Counted from the first letter of the stretch, positions 1-9,763 are shown. The stretch: DNA of 64,000 nt from Mucilaginibacter sp. MD40 (GCF_002288635.1 NZ_NRSW01000001.1:3367852-3431851); one strand, 5' to 3'. Numbers and translations are program-made. Notes: generated from the letters alone by a model not told the origin.

Positions 1-251
1 CCCGGAGGGTTATCATAAGACCATAAAAAGTCCACCACTACGTACTGCCACCCGAAAGGCTTTAAGTTTTTAGCCATGTACTGCGCGTTGGCCTTCACTT
101 CGCTCTCATGCACCGCGGAGCCAAAGCAATTGTAACTATTCCAACCCATAGGCGGCGTAGCAGCCACCTGTTGAGCCGAGGCTACCTGCGAACCGGCTAT
201 AAAAGCAACTAACGCCAGGAAGCTTAAGATTAATTTGATCTTATTGACCAT
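1..251 (-). CDS. GH27 family glycosidase (alpha-galactosidase or beta-L-arabinopyranosidase), N-terminal part
   Basis: Only the first 83 or so codons lie in the window; the gene continues past base 1. The product starts with a hydrophobic signal peptide ending in VASAQQ, then TPPMGWNSYNCFG, the hallmark opening strand of the GH27 catalytic barrel. It ends here in the conserved YVVVDFLW segment. The ATG lies upstream of the araD stop, so the two genes overlap by 11 bp and are probably translationally coupled. GH27 contains alpha-galactosidases and beta-L-arabinopyranosidases. Placement directly behind araBD makes an arabinose-releasing enzyme an attractive inference, but the specificity residues are outside the window. 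Confidence 0.85.
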   Translation of the reverse strand, partial: MVNKIKLILSFLALVAFIAGSQVASAQQVAATPPMGWNSYNCFGSAVHESEVKANAQYMAKNLKPFGWQYVVVDFLWSYDNPP

Positions 252-939
252 AGTAGGAATCCGGACCATGTTTACGTTGGTAATGTTTATTGATCAAGGC
301 GTCTTTTAACCTCGGTGCCGAAGCGTTGATCTGCTCGGTTAAATAGGCCATTTGCGCCACGGTTTCCAGCACCGCGCTGTTATAAACAGCCTTTTCGGCG
401 GTTTTACCCCAGGTGAACGGGGCGTGGTTGCCCACCAGTACCATTTCTACCTCTTTATAATCTAAACCCGCTTCCTTAAAGTGATCCATGATCTGAAAAC
501 CGGTCTGGTATTCGTAGTTACCTTTTATCAGTTCGTCGCTCATAGGCGGCGCGCAGGGGATGTCGGCAGTTAAATGGTCGGCGTGGGTGGTACCAAATAT
601 GGGTATGCAACGCTGCGATTGTGCCCATGCGGTAGCGTAAGTGGAGTGGGTATGCACTATGCCGTTTATCCCCTCCCAATGCTTGTACAGCACCGCGTGG
701 GTTAAGGTATCTGATGAAGGCCTCAGGTCGCCCTCGATAGTGTTACCGTCGAAATCAACGATCACCATTTTCTCGGGAGTAAGTTGAGCGTAGGGCACAC
801 CGCTTGGCTTAATAGCGAAAACGCCCAGGTCGCGGTCGGCAGCGCTTACATTACCGAAGGTGAATAAGACTAAACCCAATTGCGGTAACTGCATATTGGT
901 TTCATAGGCCGTTTGCCTGATGTGTTGGTATTTACTCAT
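241..939 (-). CDS. araD: L-ribulose-5-phosphate 4-epimerase
   Basis: Converts L-ribulose 5-phosphate to D-xylulose 5-phosphate, the last step of L-arabinose entry into the pentose phosphate pathway. The 232 residues match the usual class II aldolase/AraD length. Visible features are GNVSAAD (29-35), the KPSGVPY phosphate-binding stretch (44-50), and the zinc histidines H96 and H98 in HTHST and H172 in GNHAPFTWG. These correspond to H95, H97 and H171 of the E. coli enzyme. It lies 3 bp after araB and overlaps the following GH27 gene, so it is the third gene of a minus-strand operon. Cytoplasmic, no signal peptide. Confidence 0.95.
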   Translation of the reverse strand: MSKYQHIRQTAYETNMQLPQLGLVLFTFGNVSAADRDLGVFAIKPSGVPYAQLTPEKMVIVDFDGNTIEGDLRPSSDTLTHAVLYKHWEGINGIVHTHSTYATAWAQSQRCIPIFGTTHADHLTADIPCAPPMSDELIKGNYEYQTGFQIMDHFKEAGLDYKEVEMVLVGNHAPFTWGKTAEKAVYNSAVLETVAQMAYLTEQINASAPRLKDALINKHYQRKHGPDSYYGQ

Positions 940-942
940 AGC

Positions 943-2652
943 TTACGCGATTTTTTCGGTTTGTTCTTCTTTGGCCGAAGCGATCTGCCATGCCACAAAC
1001 TCGCCTAACCCTTTGTATTGGGCATAGCGCTTATTGTATATCTCGTGGTTTGCTTCGTTAGGCTCGTAGGACACATCAAAACCACCACCCATGGCGTGCA
1101 TAGCTTCCTCGACGTTTGGATAAATGCCGGCAACTACCGCCGCAAACATGGCCGCGCCCAAAGCGCAGGTATGTTTAAACTGATGGATGCGGATAGGCAT
1201 GCCCAGTACATCGGCCATGGTTTGCATTACAAAAGCCGATTTTTTGGCCACACCGCCAATGCCTATAATACCTTTTACCGGAATGCCTTCCTGTATAAAG
1301 CGGTCGACTATGCTTTTAGCGCCAAAGCAGGTAGCTTCTACCAAAGCCCTGAAAACACGCGGGGCATCAGAACCCAGGCTTAAACCGGTGATGGCGCCCT
1401 TAAGCGTTTGGTCGGCATCCGGCGTGCGGCGGCCGTTAAACCAGTCTATCGCCAGCTCATTCACCTCATCAATTGGCAATGAAGCGGCCTGGCGGCTCAA
1501 CTCGGGTATAATTTCTTCCGCTAATTCCGCTTTTAACGCCTCGGCTACTTCAGGACTGATCACTTTGGAATTGGCCAGCAGGTTGTTTAAAGGCCACGAC
1601 AGGATATTCTTAAACCAGGCATAGGTATCGCCAAAGGCCGACTGCCCTGCTTCCAAACCTACCATGCCCGGTATTACCGAACCGTTTACCTGGCCGCATA
1701 TGCCTTTAACCAGTTTATTATCTATATCATGGGTTGGCGCTACCAAAATATCACAGGTTGAAGTACCCATCACCTTACTTAAATGGTAAGGCTCTATTTG
1801 CCCGCCTACTGCGCCCATGTGCGCGTCAAAAGCGCCTACGCCTACTTTCACATCGGCAGGTAAGCCCAGGCGTTGTGCCCACTCGTTACTCAGCGTACCG
1901 GCTGCTACATCAGAGGTGTAGGTATCACGGAACAGCCTGTCAGTAAACCCTTTCAGGAGCGGATCAAGCGAGGAAAAGAATTCATCGGGAGGTAAGCCAC
2001 CAAAAGCCTCGGCCCATAACGCCTTATGACCAGCCGCGCAGCGGCTGCGTTTCATTTCGGCGGAACGGCTGCCACCGGTAAGCAGGAAAGGGATCCAGTC
2101 GCAATGTTCTACCCATGAGTAGCAGGCTTCGCGTACTATTTCGTCTACCTTTAATATATGCAGCAATTTGGCCCAGAACCATTCTGATGAGTAGATACCG
2201 CCAACATATTGCAGGTAATTGATATCGAATCTGGCGGCATGTTCATTAATAGCGGCGGCTTCTTTTACCGAGGTATGGTCTTTCCATAAAATGAACATGG
2301 CGTTGGGGTTCTCCTCAAAGCCGGGTAGTAATGCCAGCGGTACACCAGCCTCATTTACGGCCACCGGCGTCGAGCCAGTGGTATCAACCGAAATACCTTT
2401 TACCTGACGTGCTATCTCATCGCCACCGGCAAGCCTTATACATTCCTTAACCGTTAATTCCAGCCCCTCAATATAATCGAGCGGATGCTGCCTGAACTGA
2501 TTGGCAGCAGGCTTGCAGAAAAGGCCTTTTTTCCAGCGTGTATATTCATGTACGGATGAGGCAAGCTCCTTCCCGTTTGCGGCATCGACAATTACAGAAC
2601 GAACAGAATCAGATCCGTAATCGATCCCAATCACATATTGATTTGAACCCAT
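943..2652 (-). CDS. araB: Ribulokinase
   Basis: ATP-dependent phosphorylation of L-ribulose to L-ribulose 5-phosphate. The 569-residue FGGY-family kinase has the N-terminal phosphate loop IDYGSDSVRS and the ribulokinase-type LWKDHT segment. It also has GVGAFDAHMGAVGG around the catalytic Asp, MGTSTCDIL, and a C-terminal GIGGVAKKS motif before the second ATP-binding half. Length equals the normal bacterial AraB. It sits 3 bp upstream of araD and 85 bp downstream of a HAD phosphatase gene on the same strand. L-arabinose isomerase (araA) is not between these genes and would have to lie beyond base 1 or elsewhere. Confidence 0.95.
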   Translation of the reverse strand: MGSNQYVIGIDYGSDSVRSVIVDAANGKELASSVHEYTRWKKGLFCKPAANQFRQHPLDYIEGLELTVKECIRLAGGDEIARQVKGISVDTTGSTPVAVNEAGVPLALLPGFEENPNAMFILWKDHTSVKEAAAINEHAARFDINYLQYVGGIYSSEWFWAKLLHILKVDEIVREACYSWVEHCDWIPFLLTGGSRSAEMKRSRCAAGHKALWAEAFGGLPPDEFFSSLDPLLKGFTDRLFRDTYTSDVAAGTLSNEWAQRLGLPADVKVGVGAFDAHMGAVGGQIEPYHLSKVMGTSTCDILVAPTHDIDNKLVKGICGQVNGSVIPGMVGLEAGQSAFGDTYAWFKNILSWPLNNLLANSKVISPEVAEALKAELAEEIIPELSRQAASLPIDEVNELAIDWFNGRRTPDADQTLKGAITGLSLGSDAPRVFRALVEATCFGAKSIVDRFIQEGIPVKGIIGIGGVAKKSAFVMQTMADVLGMPIRIHQFKHTCALGAAMFAAVVAGIYPNVEEAMHAMGGGFDVSYEPNEANHEIYNKRYAQYKGLGEFVAWQIASAKEEQTEKIA

Positions 2653-2737
2653 AATTTATTATTGTTGTAACAACACTTATTTTACAAGAAAAATTTGATC
2701 AGGGTAATGGCTATATGCCGTTTTGCTTACCTGATAT

Positions 2738-3349
2738 TTATAATTGGTCAATCCGTACCCAGGCCATGCCCGCGGCTTTGGCGGCAGTAACACCGGGTTC
2801 GGCATCTTCAAACACTATACATTCGGCAGGAGCTACACCCAGCTCAGCAGCCGCTTTTAAAAACGGATCAGGGAAAGGCTTTCCGTGGAAAGTTTCGCCC
2901 GCGCACACCATTACCTCTACCTTATCGGCAATATTGAGGATGTTAAGCGTTTTTTCAACCGCTTCCCTGCTTCCGCCGGATACTACTCCGATACGAACCT
3001 TACCCGCGTGTAATTTAAGGTGTTCAACTACCGGTACGATGGGCTGGGTAAGATGTATATAATCATCCAGAAACAACTTGTACTTTTTCTGATTAAATTC
3101 TTCAGGATCAAGCGAGGTATTGTAGCGCCTGTTAATTTCCTCAACCACCTTTACAGTAGGCCATCCGGCAAGTTCGTATACAATATCGCCATCAAAATCA
3201 AGCCCATGTTCCGCGGCAACCTTAACATAAGTAAGGCGATGCGCTTCCATATTATCAGCCAGCGTACCATCGCAATCATATAAAAACGCCTTATACCCCT
3301 CACTTATATTGTTGAGCTTTTCAAGCGCTTCCATTTCTGTTTGTTGCAT
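2738..3349 (-). CDS. HAD-superfamily sugar phosphatase / beta-phosphoglucomutase-like
   Basis: A 203-residue HAD subfamily IA protein. Motif I is YDCDGTLADN, with nucleophile D25 and general acid D27. Motif II is VVSGGSREAV, and motif III/IV is CIVFEDAEPGVTAAKAAGM. An alpha-helical cap fills residues about 35-100. Family members are sugar-phosphate phosphatases or beta-phosphoglucomutases. It is the first gene of the minus-strand arabinose operon, so a house-cleaning phosphatase for pentose phosphates is plausible but inferred. Its start is preceded by an AT-rich promoter region with a TATATTTG -7-like element. Confidence 0.85.
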   Translation of the reverse strand: MQQTEMEALEKLNNISEGYKAFLYDCDGTLADNMEAHRLTYVKVAAEHGLDFDGDIVYELAGWPTVKVVEEINRRYNTSLDPEEFNQKKYKLFLDDYIHLTQPIVPVVEHLKLHAGKVRIGVVSGGSREAVEKTLNILNIADKVEVMVCAGETFHGKPFPDPFLKAAAELGVAPAECIVFEDAEPGVTAAKAAGMAWVRIDQL

Positions 3350-3447
3350 AAATAATTATCGCAGCCTCATCAGCTACCTCTATTAAACAGGCTGTAATAT
3401 GTAATTGGTTATAATTGGTTGGTTAGCCAAATGCTAACACCATATCA

Positions 3448-3479
3448 CAAATATAAATTTTATTTTATAATTGTAAATA
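3448..3479 (-). promoter_or_regulatory. Probable arabinose-operon promoter with candidate operator
   Basis: On the minus strand TATATTTG (3448-3455) fits the Bacteroidota -7 consensus TAnnTTTG. It is followed upstream by a 29-bp AT-rich element (3451-3479) containing TATTTACAATTATAAAATA, an imperfect inverted repeat. Closely similar elements stand upstream of the BadF kinase gene (31281-31310) and the Nudix regulator gene (33227-33256). This suggests one shared regulator, possibly that Nudix protein. AT richness raises the risk of chance similarity. Confidence 0.4.
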
Positions 3480-3600
3480 GCACACTTAATAATTGTTATT
3501 AAAATTATCCACAATCCGATAGATGGTCTAAATACTCCACTATCATGAAGATAATAGTTGATTATATAGGTCTGTCTGAAGAAACTAAATTGTAAAAAAA

Positions 3601-3621
3601 ATGGCCGGTTAAACCGGCCAT
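3601..3621 (-). terminator. Rho-independent terminator of the 919-residue protein gene
   Basis: Perfect stem of 10 bp (ATGGCCGGTT / AACCGGCCAT) with a one-base centre, followed on the minus strand by seven T residues (3594-3600). It lies 8 bp after the stop codon of the minus-strand gene ending at 3629. Confidence 0.85.
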
Positions 3622-3628
3622 TGATGTA

Positions 3629-6388
3629 TTACTTTGCTGCTTTTATCAGCTCATAATTACTTAAACCTGTACCAAGCGGCAGTACAAATGCACCGCGTTG
3701 TTTTTGGTATTTGCCTTTAACCACATAATCAGCTGCTGTATTATGCTGATCTTCGATATGCAGGTAAGCCTTTGGTGTATATTGATCACGCGCATTAAGG
3801 GTAATTTGTAATTGACCTGTTGTGGTATTGTAAGCGATAGCGTTAAACGTACCTGCATCAAGTGTTAACCATAATTGCAGCGGTGCTACAAATACTCTTG
3901 ATTTAGCGGCTGTTGTCAGTTTAACTTTTACCCAGTTCTTTTCGGTTGTTAAGTTACCGCCAAAAGCCAGCCAGCCGAGTGTATCGTTATGCATCACGTA
4001 GGTGGCGGTATTCATGGCATAACCAAAAAAGTTAGGGCCATAATCGCCGGAGTATGCATCGATATCCAAAGTTGAAGGGAAAGAATGGAAAGCGGCAGAA
4101 CCAAATCCTTCCTGGGTAATGTTTGAAACAGCGCCCATAGTACCACCGTAACCTACGCGCAGCATGTACAGATCATCGGGGTGATTGCGGTACTCATTTA
4201 ACACCGGTATGGCATTTATACCCGACCCATAGTGATGCAACTGGCGCTCTATCCTCGATAACTTACCGCCATAAAGGAAATCCCAGTAACGCCTTGCCGA
4301 ACCGTTATAACCCCAGTGTGGTATAGTAGGCATATAGGCCAGTATAGCATCAATGGTCACATTTGCCTTATCATCATAACCAAAGTATTTGGACCACACA
4401 TACACTTCTTCCTGGCCGGTTGAGTCCCAGGGCATTTCGCTCCCGAATGGATATTGCAGGGTGCGCCAGTGGTCGGCACGCTTTTTCATAGCGGCTTCTA
4501 AAGTCCTGGCAGGTACTATCCAGCCCTCAGCCTTCAGGTCCTTTAATATAAAGTAGAAAACAGAACCTTCCATTTGCCCAAACTGCACATAATAAGGCGC
4601 CAGGTTAACCATAGCCATTGCCGTACTGTAAGCATTATTTAAATGCCACTGCCAGGGCTTCTCAGTTACCAGGCCTACATGGTTGCGTGCCAACCTGTAT
4701 AGCACCCAATGCGCCGCGGCAACATGCGGATAGTTATACGAGCGGCCAATATCATTAGCTGATTTGTGATCCCATGCTGCCCATGTTTTGTAGTTGATCT
4801 TAGGGTCGTAAGTACCGGCAGGCAATGAATCGGGCTGGTAGTAGAACATGCTTTTCTTAACCCCGTACATTTCTTTGCCGCTGCTGTGCTGCAAACCACC
4901 CCACAAGGTGTGGTTTGCAAACAGTTGCAGTTTATCTATTTCGGCCTTATCGGGTTCTAAAAATTCCTTCATCATTGCGCCCAGCCAGCTGCCTGCACCA
5001 GCCTCGTCACTTAAACCGGCAATCCATGCACGACTTTCCTGTGTTACTTGCTGCTTTTTCTCATCATCATAACTTATCACGGAGTTGTTGCGACCAAACG
5101 GATCCTGGGGGTTATGGTACCATTGTTTGGTAGTTAAAAAATGCCCAAAATCTTTTACCATTTCGCTTTCGGGCTTTATCACCTTGTAGTTAATAGTTTG
5201 CTTTAGCCCATCAGCGTAGGTTACGGTTAAACGTGCCCTACCCCATGTTTTGCCTTTTACGGCATAAGCATACATCCCTGCTTTGGGAGCAGCTATTTTG
5301 CTGAGCTCCAAAGCACCCGCTGGCTCTACAGCTATATTTTCAACCGGTTTAGCGTAGTTTAAAAATAAACGGCCATTTACATCCTGTGGCAATACATAAC
5401 CCGGTATGCCAACGGCTACTGGACGGTTAACTCCGGCTAAAGTTTGTTCAATGTTTTTTACCGACGGCGAAAGCACAAAGCCAAGGCCTACCGTGTAAGT
5501 CTGACCCGGTTTTAGCACCTGCGCGGTTGGTGTGTTCCAGGGTTTGGCAGCTTTCCATTCTTTGGCAGCGGCAGCCTTGCTGTGTACCATCCATTCGTAA
5601 AAGCCCTCAAAGGTAATTCCGCGCGGCGTTGGGTCATCAAGCAAGGGATTGTAAGCCTCAAACGGTGTACGCCCGGATGGGATAACCAACAAAACAGGCC
5701 CATGGCCGCTCAAACGTGCTACCTGCAAATAACCGGCATCGGCACCAATATAGGGGTCATAGAAAACGTTAGTGGCATGCGCCTCTTCAAGCGTTTTGCC
5801 CTCCATAATATTGTTAAATATTACGGGCATACCCAAGTCGCCAATTTCAATATCCGTGTTAGATTTATTGGTGATGGTAAACTCCATGGTGAGCCTGCCA
5901 TCGATATTTTTCCAGTAACGCTCAATTTTTAACGGAATATCTGCAGGCAGCGTTCCCGCAAGATCAGCAGCGGCCAATGTATTTTCGGTTACCGGTAAGG
6001 CCATTACTGCGCCACGTTTAGCCGCGGTTGAACAACGTACCCATGTGGTATCGCCGGCTGCTTTATACCGCAGGTTGATATCGCCTAACTGGTACATACC
6101 ATCTTTGCTGCGCAAAGCAAGCCTGTCGGCAGGGGTAAAATCAAAAGCCTTATCTTCATCAGGCACCAGGGCGGCTACCGTTTGTGACGACTTTACCAGT
6201 TTTAGGGTAAGTTTACCGGTGTGAAAGCTTAGCGTACCTGATGCCAGATCAAGCGTTGACGGGCGCTTGGCCAGTTTTTCCCATGGCGATTGCGCGTTAA
6301 CTACAGACGGTACTATAACCGGACCAAGCAACAATGCAGTAAATAAGGCTGGTAAAAGTTTTTTAATTTTCACTGAAGTATATATCAT
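3629..6388 (-). CDS. Secreted protein of unknown function (DUF5695-like), 919 aa
   Basis: I recall this architecture as the DUF5695 group of Bacteroidota, but the family name is from memory and not tested. The first 33 residues form a signal peptide ending in VVNAQ, so the protein is exported to the periplasm or surface. The mature N-terminal third is beta-rich (LASGTLSFHTGKLTLKLV). The C-terminal half is rich in aromatic and helical segments (YFGYDDKANVTIDAILAYMP, WDFLYGGKL), resembling an alpha/alpha-toroid glycan-active enzyme. No catalytic motif can be named. It sits 18 bp downstream of a DUF885 protein gene, likely in one transcript that ends at the 3601-3621 terminator. Confidence 0.6.
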   Translation of the reverse strand: MIYTSVKIKKLLPALFTALLLGPVIVPSVVNAQSPWEKLAKRPSTLDLASGTLSFHTGKLTLKLVKSSQTVAALVPDEDKAFDFTPADRLALRSKDGMYQLGDINLRYKAAGDTTWVRCSTAAKRGAVMALPVTENTLAAADLAGTLPADIPLKIERYWKNIDGRLTMEFTITNKSNTDIEIGDLGMPVIFNNIMEGKTLEEAHATNVFYDPYIGADAGYLQVARLSGHGPVLLVIPSGRTPFEAYNPLLDDPTPRGITFEGFYEWMVHSKAAAAKEWKAAKPWNTPTAQVLKPGQTYTVGLGFVLSPSVKNIEQTLAGVNRPVAVGIPGYVLPQDVNGRLFLNYAKPVENIAVEPAGALELSKIAAPKAGMYAYAVKGKTWGRARLTVTYADGLKQTINYKVIKPESEMVKDFGHFLTTKQWYHNPQDPFGRNNSVISYDDEKKQQVTQESRAWIAGLSDEAGAGSWLGAMMKEFLEPDKAEIDKLQLFANHTLWGGLQHSSGKEMYGVKKSMFYYQPDSLPAGTYDPKINYKTWAAWDHKSANDIGRSYNYPHVAAAHWVLYRLARNHVGLVTEKPWQWHLNNAYSTAMAMVNLAPYYVQFGQMEGSVFYFILKDLKAEGWIVPARTLEAAMKKRADHWRTLQYPFGSEMPWDSTGQEEVYVWSKYFGYDDKANVTIDAILAYMPTIPHWGYNGSARRYWDFLYGGKLSRIERQLHHYGSGINAIPVLNEYRNHPDDLYMLRVGYGGTMGAVSNITQEGFGSAAFHSFPSTLDIDAYSGDYGPNFFGYAMNTATYVMHNDTLGWLAFGGNLTTEKNWVKVKLTTAAKSRVFVAPLQLWLTLDAGTFNAIAYNTTTGQLQITLNARDQYTPKAYLHIEDQHNTAADYVVKGKYQKQRGAFVLPLGTGLSNYELIKAAK

Positions 6389-6406
6389 TTTAGAATTAGG
6401 GCTTAT

Positions 6407-8242
6407 TTAGTTTTTGCCTGTAGCGCTGTTTTTATTGAGGTCATAAAAGCGCCAGCTGGTAGTAAAATCAGGGGTAAGTTGCTGATTGGTGAGCGTAGCG
6501 CGCACCATCTCAATAGGGATGAGGTTCTCTTTTATTACAGCATCATGAAATTGCTTAAAGGTCATCTTGCCGCTATCCACAAGCTCCTGCTTAAGCCCCC
6601 ACAACTGCAGGCCACCTACTAAATAGGCTACCTGGTAAAGCGGGCTGTACCCACCTGCGAAAGACCTTCTCACCTCCCCTTCGGCATTGGCACGCTCGTG
6701 GCCAACACGGTCAACCAGGAAATTGATACACTGTTGAGGCGTCCAGTTACCTAAATGATAGTTTAAAGAGAAGATAATGCGTGCGCAACGGTGCATGCGC
6801 CAGAACAACATACCCACACGTTCTTCGGGCGTTTTGGCGAAGCCTTTGTTATAAAGCAATAGTTCCCAGTAAAGCGGCCAGCCTTCAACCGCGAACGGTG
6901 TACCGAAATCGCCGCGATAAGCTTTGTAGCGGCTGTTCATGAAATATTGCAGGTTATGGCCGGGTATCAATTCGTGCTGTACCGTACCCCTTGAAAAATA
7001 AGGATTGTTGCCGCGCATGCTCATCAGCTTATCCTGCTCACTCATGGTATTGGTAGGGTATGATACGCTGATCTCTTTACCACCTGTAAAGAACGGATTA
7101 ACCAATTGCCTTTCAGGCGTCATCATGATCATACCCCAGGTTTCCTCGGCCAATGGCGGAATAGTGATCAGGTCATTGGCTTTGATAAAGTTGATGGCAT
7201 CATCATATAACTTGGTGATCAGTTCCGGCTGGTGCCCGGCGGGGACGTAGCTGTTCTTTACTTTTTCCAATGCCGCTTTCCAGTTATTGCCAAAGCCCAT
7301 TTCCTGCGATGCTTTCAGCATCTCCTTATCGCACCAGGCAAATTCTTTGTTGGCAAGCGCTATCAGTTCCTCAGGTGTGTACGGGATCATCTCCGCCTTT
7401 AGCTGACTGATCAGCTCATCACGACCAATAGGTACACCTTTTATACCGCTGCTATCAGGCTTTTGGGTGGTTATTACTTTTGCTTTGCTACGTAATAAGT
7501 TGGCATAATTAGCCAGCGCGGTATCCAGTTGCAGGTAAGTTTGCGGCACCCACCAGGTAAACATAGGGTCGTAACCGCTATAGAAATCAACCACATTTTT
7601 AAGCCTCCTTTGTATGCCGAATACAGCGTTACTGCTCATGCGCGCCAGCGAACCTTCTATGTAGTCGGCTTTTTTTACTTTTAGAGAAGCGGCCTTAAGA
7701 TCGCGGATGATATTGTTTAGTTGCCCCGCTACATCCTGCCCGTTCAGGAAAACGCCCCTTCTGCGTTGCTTTTCCATTGTGTAAATGGTTTCGGCAAAGG
7801 GAATATAGGAGGTTATTTGTGCATATTTCTGTTCCTCGTTCTTTAATGATAGCAGATCAGAATTGATCTCTTTTTTCAGTAAGATATAATCTACCTTACC
7901 GTAAATGCTCATGCCGTTAAAGTCGGCGCTCTTTAATTTTTGCAGGTAATCATTAGCTACCTCATTTAACCTTTTTCGCTCTTCGGGTGTGTTCAGTACA
8001 TAATACTTACCCTGGTCTTCACCTTTGTCGTTTAAGTTGTATGGGGCGTAAAAGTCGCGGATAGCACCCATGTCCTGCTGGTACTGTATTACCCAACCCG
8101 AAACTTCGCTGGCCTGTTCATACATGGCCTTGGGCGCGTTTTGGGCCGATGCTTTACCCGGCAACAACATAAGGCTGCCCATGCAAACGGCTACAGCCGC
8201 AGATGATCGGAATAGTGATTTGATAAAACGATAGTTACTCAT
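6407..8242 (-). CDS. DUF885 family secreted metallopeptidase-like protein
   Basis: 611 residues with an N-terminal signal peptide (hydrophobic stretch ending KASAQ). The key motif is HELIPGH (HExxxGH) in a GTVQHELIPGHNLQYF context, typical of DUF885 proteins, which resemble zinc peptidases. The C-terminal half has the family's RVGHERANAEGEVRRS segment followed by a PLYQVAYLVGGLQLW helix. The substrate is unknown. It is the first gene of a two-gene minus-strand unit with the 919-residue secreted protein, which suggests a joint extracytoplasmic role. Confidence in the family is good; the peptidase function is inference. Confidence 0.8.
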   Translation of the reverse strand: MSNYRFIKSLFRSSAAVAVCMGSLMLLPGKASAQNAPKAMYEQASEVSGWVIQYQQDMGAIRDFYAPYNLNDKGEDQGKYYVLNTPEERKRLNEVANDYLQKLKSADFNGMSIYGKVDYILLKKEINSDLLSLKNEEQKYAQITSYIPFAETIYTMEKQRRRGVFLNGQDVAGQLNNIIRDLKAASLKVKKADYIEGSLARMSSNAVFGIQRRLKNVVDFYSGYDPMFTWWVPQTYLQLDTALANYANLLRSKAKVITTQKPDSSGIKGVPIGRDELISQLKAEMIPYTPEELIALANKEFAWCDKEMLKASQEMGFGNNWKAALEKVKNSYVPAGHQPELITKLYDDAINFIKANDLITIPPLAEETWGMIMMTPERQLVNPFFTGGKEISVSYPTNTMSEQDKLMSMRGNNPYFSRGTVQHELIPGHNLQYFMNSRYKAYRGDFGTPFAVEGWPLYWELLLYNKGFAKTPEERVGMLFWRMHRCARIIFSLNYHLGNWTPQQCINFLVDRVGHERANAEGEVRRSFAGGYSPLYQVAYLVGGLQLWGLKQELVDSGKMTFKQFHDAVIKENLIPIEMVRATLTNQQLTPDFTTSWRFYDLNKNSATGKN

Positions 8243-8483
8243 AGCCTGTTAAAATAGGGATATACTTTTTTCCTGGTTTTTGAAAATACCGGAAAAGGCC
8301 TCAAAACCATGTTTGATGCGAGCTATAAATATCTGTGTTGAAAATGGGAAACCGGTAATTAAAATTACCTGATATTGATTATATTTTAACTTATTACACC
8401 GCTAATAGTTAATACCGATGCTAAAAAAGTAGTGAATAAGCCGAAAAGGGTTTGATCTTTCTGCTACCGGGCGATATCAAAAA

Positions 8484-8511
8484 AAACGGGCAGCTGGTAA
8501 GCTGCCCGTTT
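8484..8511 (-). terminator. Rho-independent terminator of the hydroxyproline operon
   Basis: 11-bp perfect stem AAACGGGCAGC / GCTGCCCGTTT with a six-base loop, followed on the minus strand by a T tract (8481-8486). It lies 7 bp past the stop codon of the oxidase gene at 8519. Confidence 0.9.
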
Positions 8512-8518
8512 AAGTATA

Positions 8519-9763
8519 CTAAAAACGATCAGGGGAAAATGCGGAGATGTTGATAGCGGTATTCTTTTCAGAAACCACTTCGTTTACCAGGTAACCGGTG
8601 GCGGGGCCTAAACTCAAGCCCATCATTCCGTGCCCGGTAGCAACAATCAGGTTATCATATTTAGCGGAACGACCTATGTAAGGTAAGCCATCAGGCGAAG
8701 CCGGGCGGAAACCATACCATATATCTTTAACGGCAGGTACCTGCGGGTGCAAGTCAGGGAAGTATTTCGGAACCGATTCCACTATCCCTTCCACACGTTT
8801 CATGTTGATACGGTTATTGATCTTGTCCAGCTCCATGGTACCACCATAACGCAGATGGCCATTCATAGGCGTAATAGCTACTCTGGCCTCGGCAAGCAAA
8901 GCCGGAATAGTCATGCGGTTTTGAGGCTCGGGAACCATAAAAGAGTAACCTTTACCCGGCATAAGCGGCGCTTTTATATCCACCATTTTAGCCACAGCCG
9001 GCGACCACGAGCCACCTGCTATTACATATTGGTCTGCTGTCCACTCCTTGTCACCTGTAAAGACCTTGGTTATCTTTTTCCCGGATCTTTCTATACGGGT
9101 AACCATCTGGTTCCAGTGGATCTGCACCCCGTGCTCCTGCAAATATTTAATTAAACCTTGTATGAGCGCGTTGGGGTAAATATGCCCGTCGCAACGGTAA
9201 TGCACCGCGCCTAAAACATCCAGGTTAAGTTCCGGTTGGAGTGCTTTGCATTGTTCAGGGGTCAGCACATCCATATCAAGGCCAAGCTCCTTTGCCTTAT
9301 GGGCCAAATGTGCTTCTTCTTCGGCGGCCTGTTCTGTTTTATAGAACATCAATATCCCTTTATCACTCAGGCCAAAATCAATACCGGTCTCCGCGCCAAG
9401 CGTGCTGTAAAGCTTTTTACTCAACAGCGACAGGTCGCGCAGAGGAACGGCTGAATTTTGAACATGCTTATCATTGGCATGTTTCATAAACTTTAGTCCC
9501 CAGGAGATCAATTGCGGGTTTAAAGATGGTTTTACGTAAAAAGGACTTTTACTATCAAACATCCACCTTATGCCCTGTTTAATCATTCCCGGGGCTGCAA
9601 GGGGTATAAAATGACTTGGAACGATCATACCGGCATTGCCCGATGAGCAATTATCGGTGAGATCGCCTTTATCTAATAAGGTTACCTTATGACCGGCTTT
9701 TTGTAAATAATAAGCGGAACTTAAGCCAATGATTCCGCCGCCTATAATAAGTACGTGAGGCAT
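8519..9763 (-). CDS. FAD-dependent D-amino-acid dehydrogenase, probably cis-4-hydroxy-D-proline oxidase
   Basis: 414-residue DadA-type flavoprotein. The Rossmann FAD motif LIIGGGIIGLSSAYYLQKAG (4-23) with acidic D33 at the end of the second strand is clear. The C-terminal family signature is GFRPASPDGLPYIG plus VATGHGMMGLSLGPATG. In hydroxyproline catabolism such an enzyme oxidises cis-4-hydroxy-D-proline to 1-pyrroline-4-hydroxy-2-carboxylate. That role follows from its neighbours: the epimerase 11 bp upstream makes the D-substrate, and the deaminase and aldehyde dehydrogenase further up use the product. It is the last gene before the terminator. DadA alone could equally be a general D-amino-acid dehydrogenase. 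Confidence 0.85.
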   Translation of the reverse strand: MPHVLIIGGGIIGLSSAYYLQKAGHKVTLLDKGDLTDNCSSGNAGMIVPSHFIPLAAPGMIKQGIRWMFDSKSPFYVKPSLNPQLISWGLKFMKHANDKHVQNSAVPLRDLSLLSKKLYSTLGAETGIDFGLSDKGILMFYKTEQAAEEEAHLAHKAKELGLDMDVLTPEQCKALQPELNLDVLGAVHYRCDGHIYPNALIQGLIKYLQEHGVQIHWNQMVTRIERSGKKITKVFTGDKEWTADQYVIAGGSWSPAVAKMVDIKAPLMPGKGYSFMVPEPQNRMTIPALLAEARVAITPMNGHLRYGGTMELDKINNRINMKRVEGIVESVPKYFPDLHPQVPAVKDIWYGFRPASPDGLPYIGRSAKYDNLIVATGHGMMGLSLGPATGYLVNEVVSEKNTAINISAFSPDRF

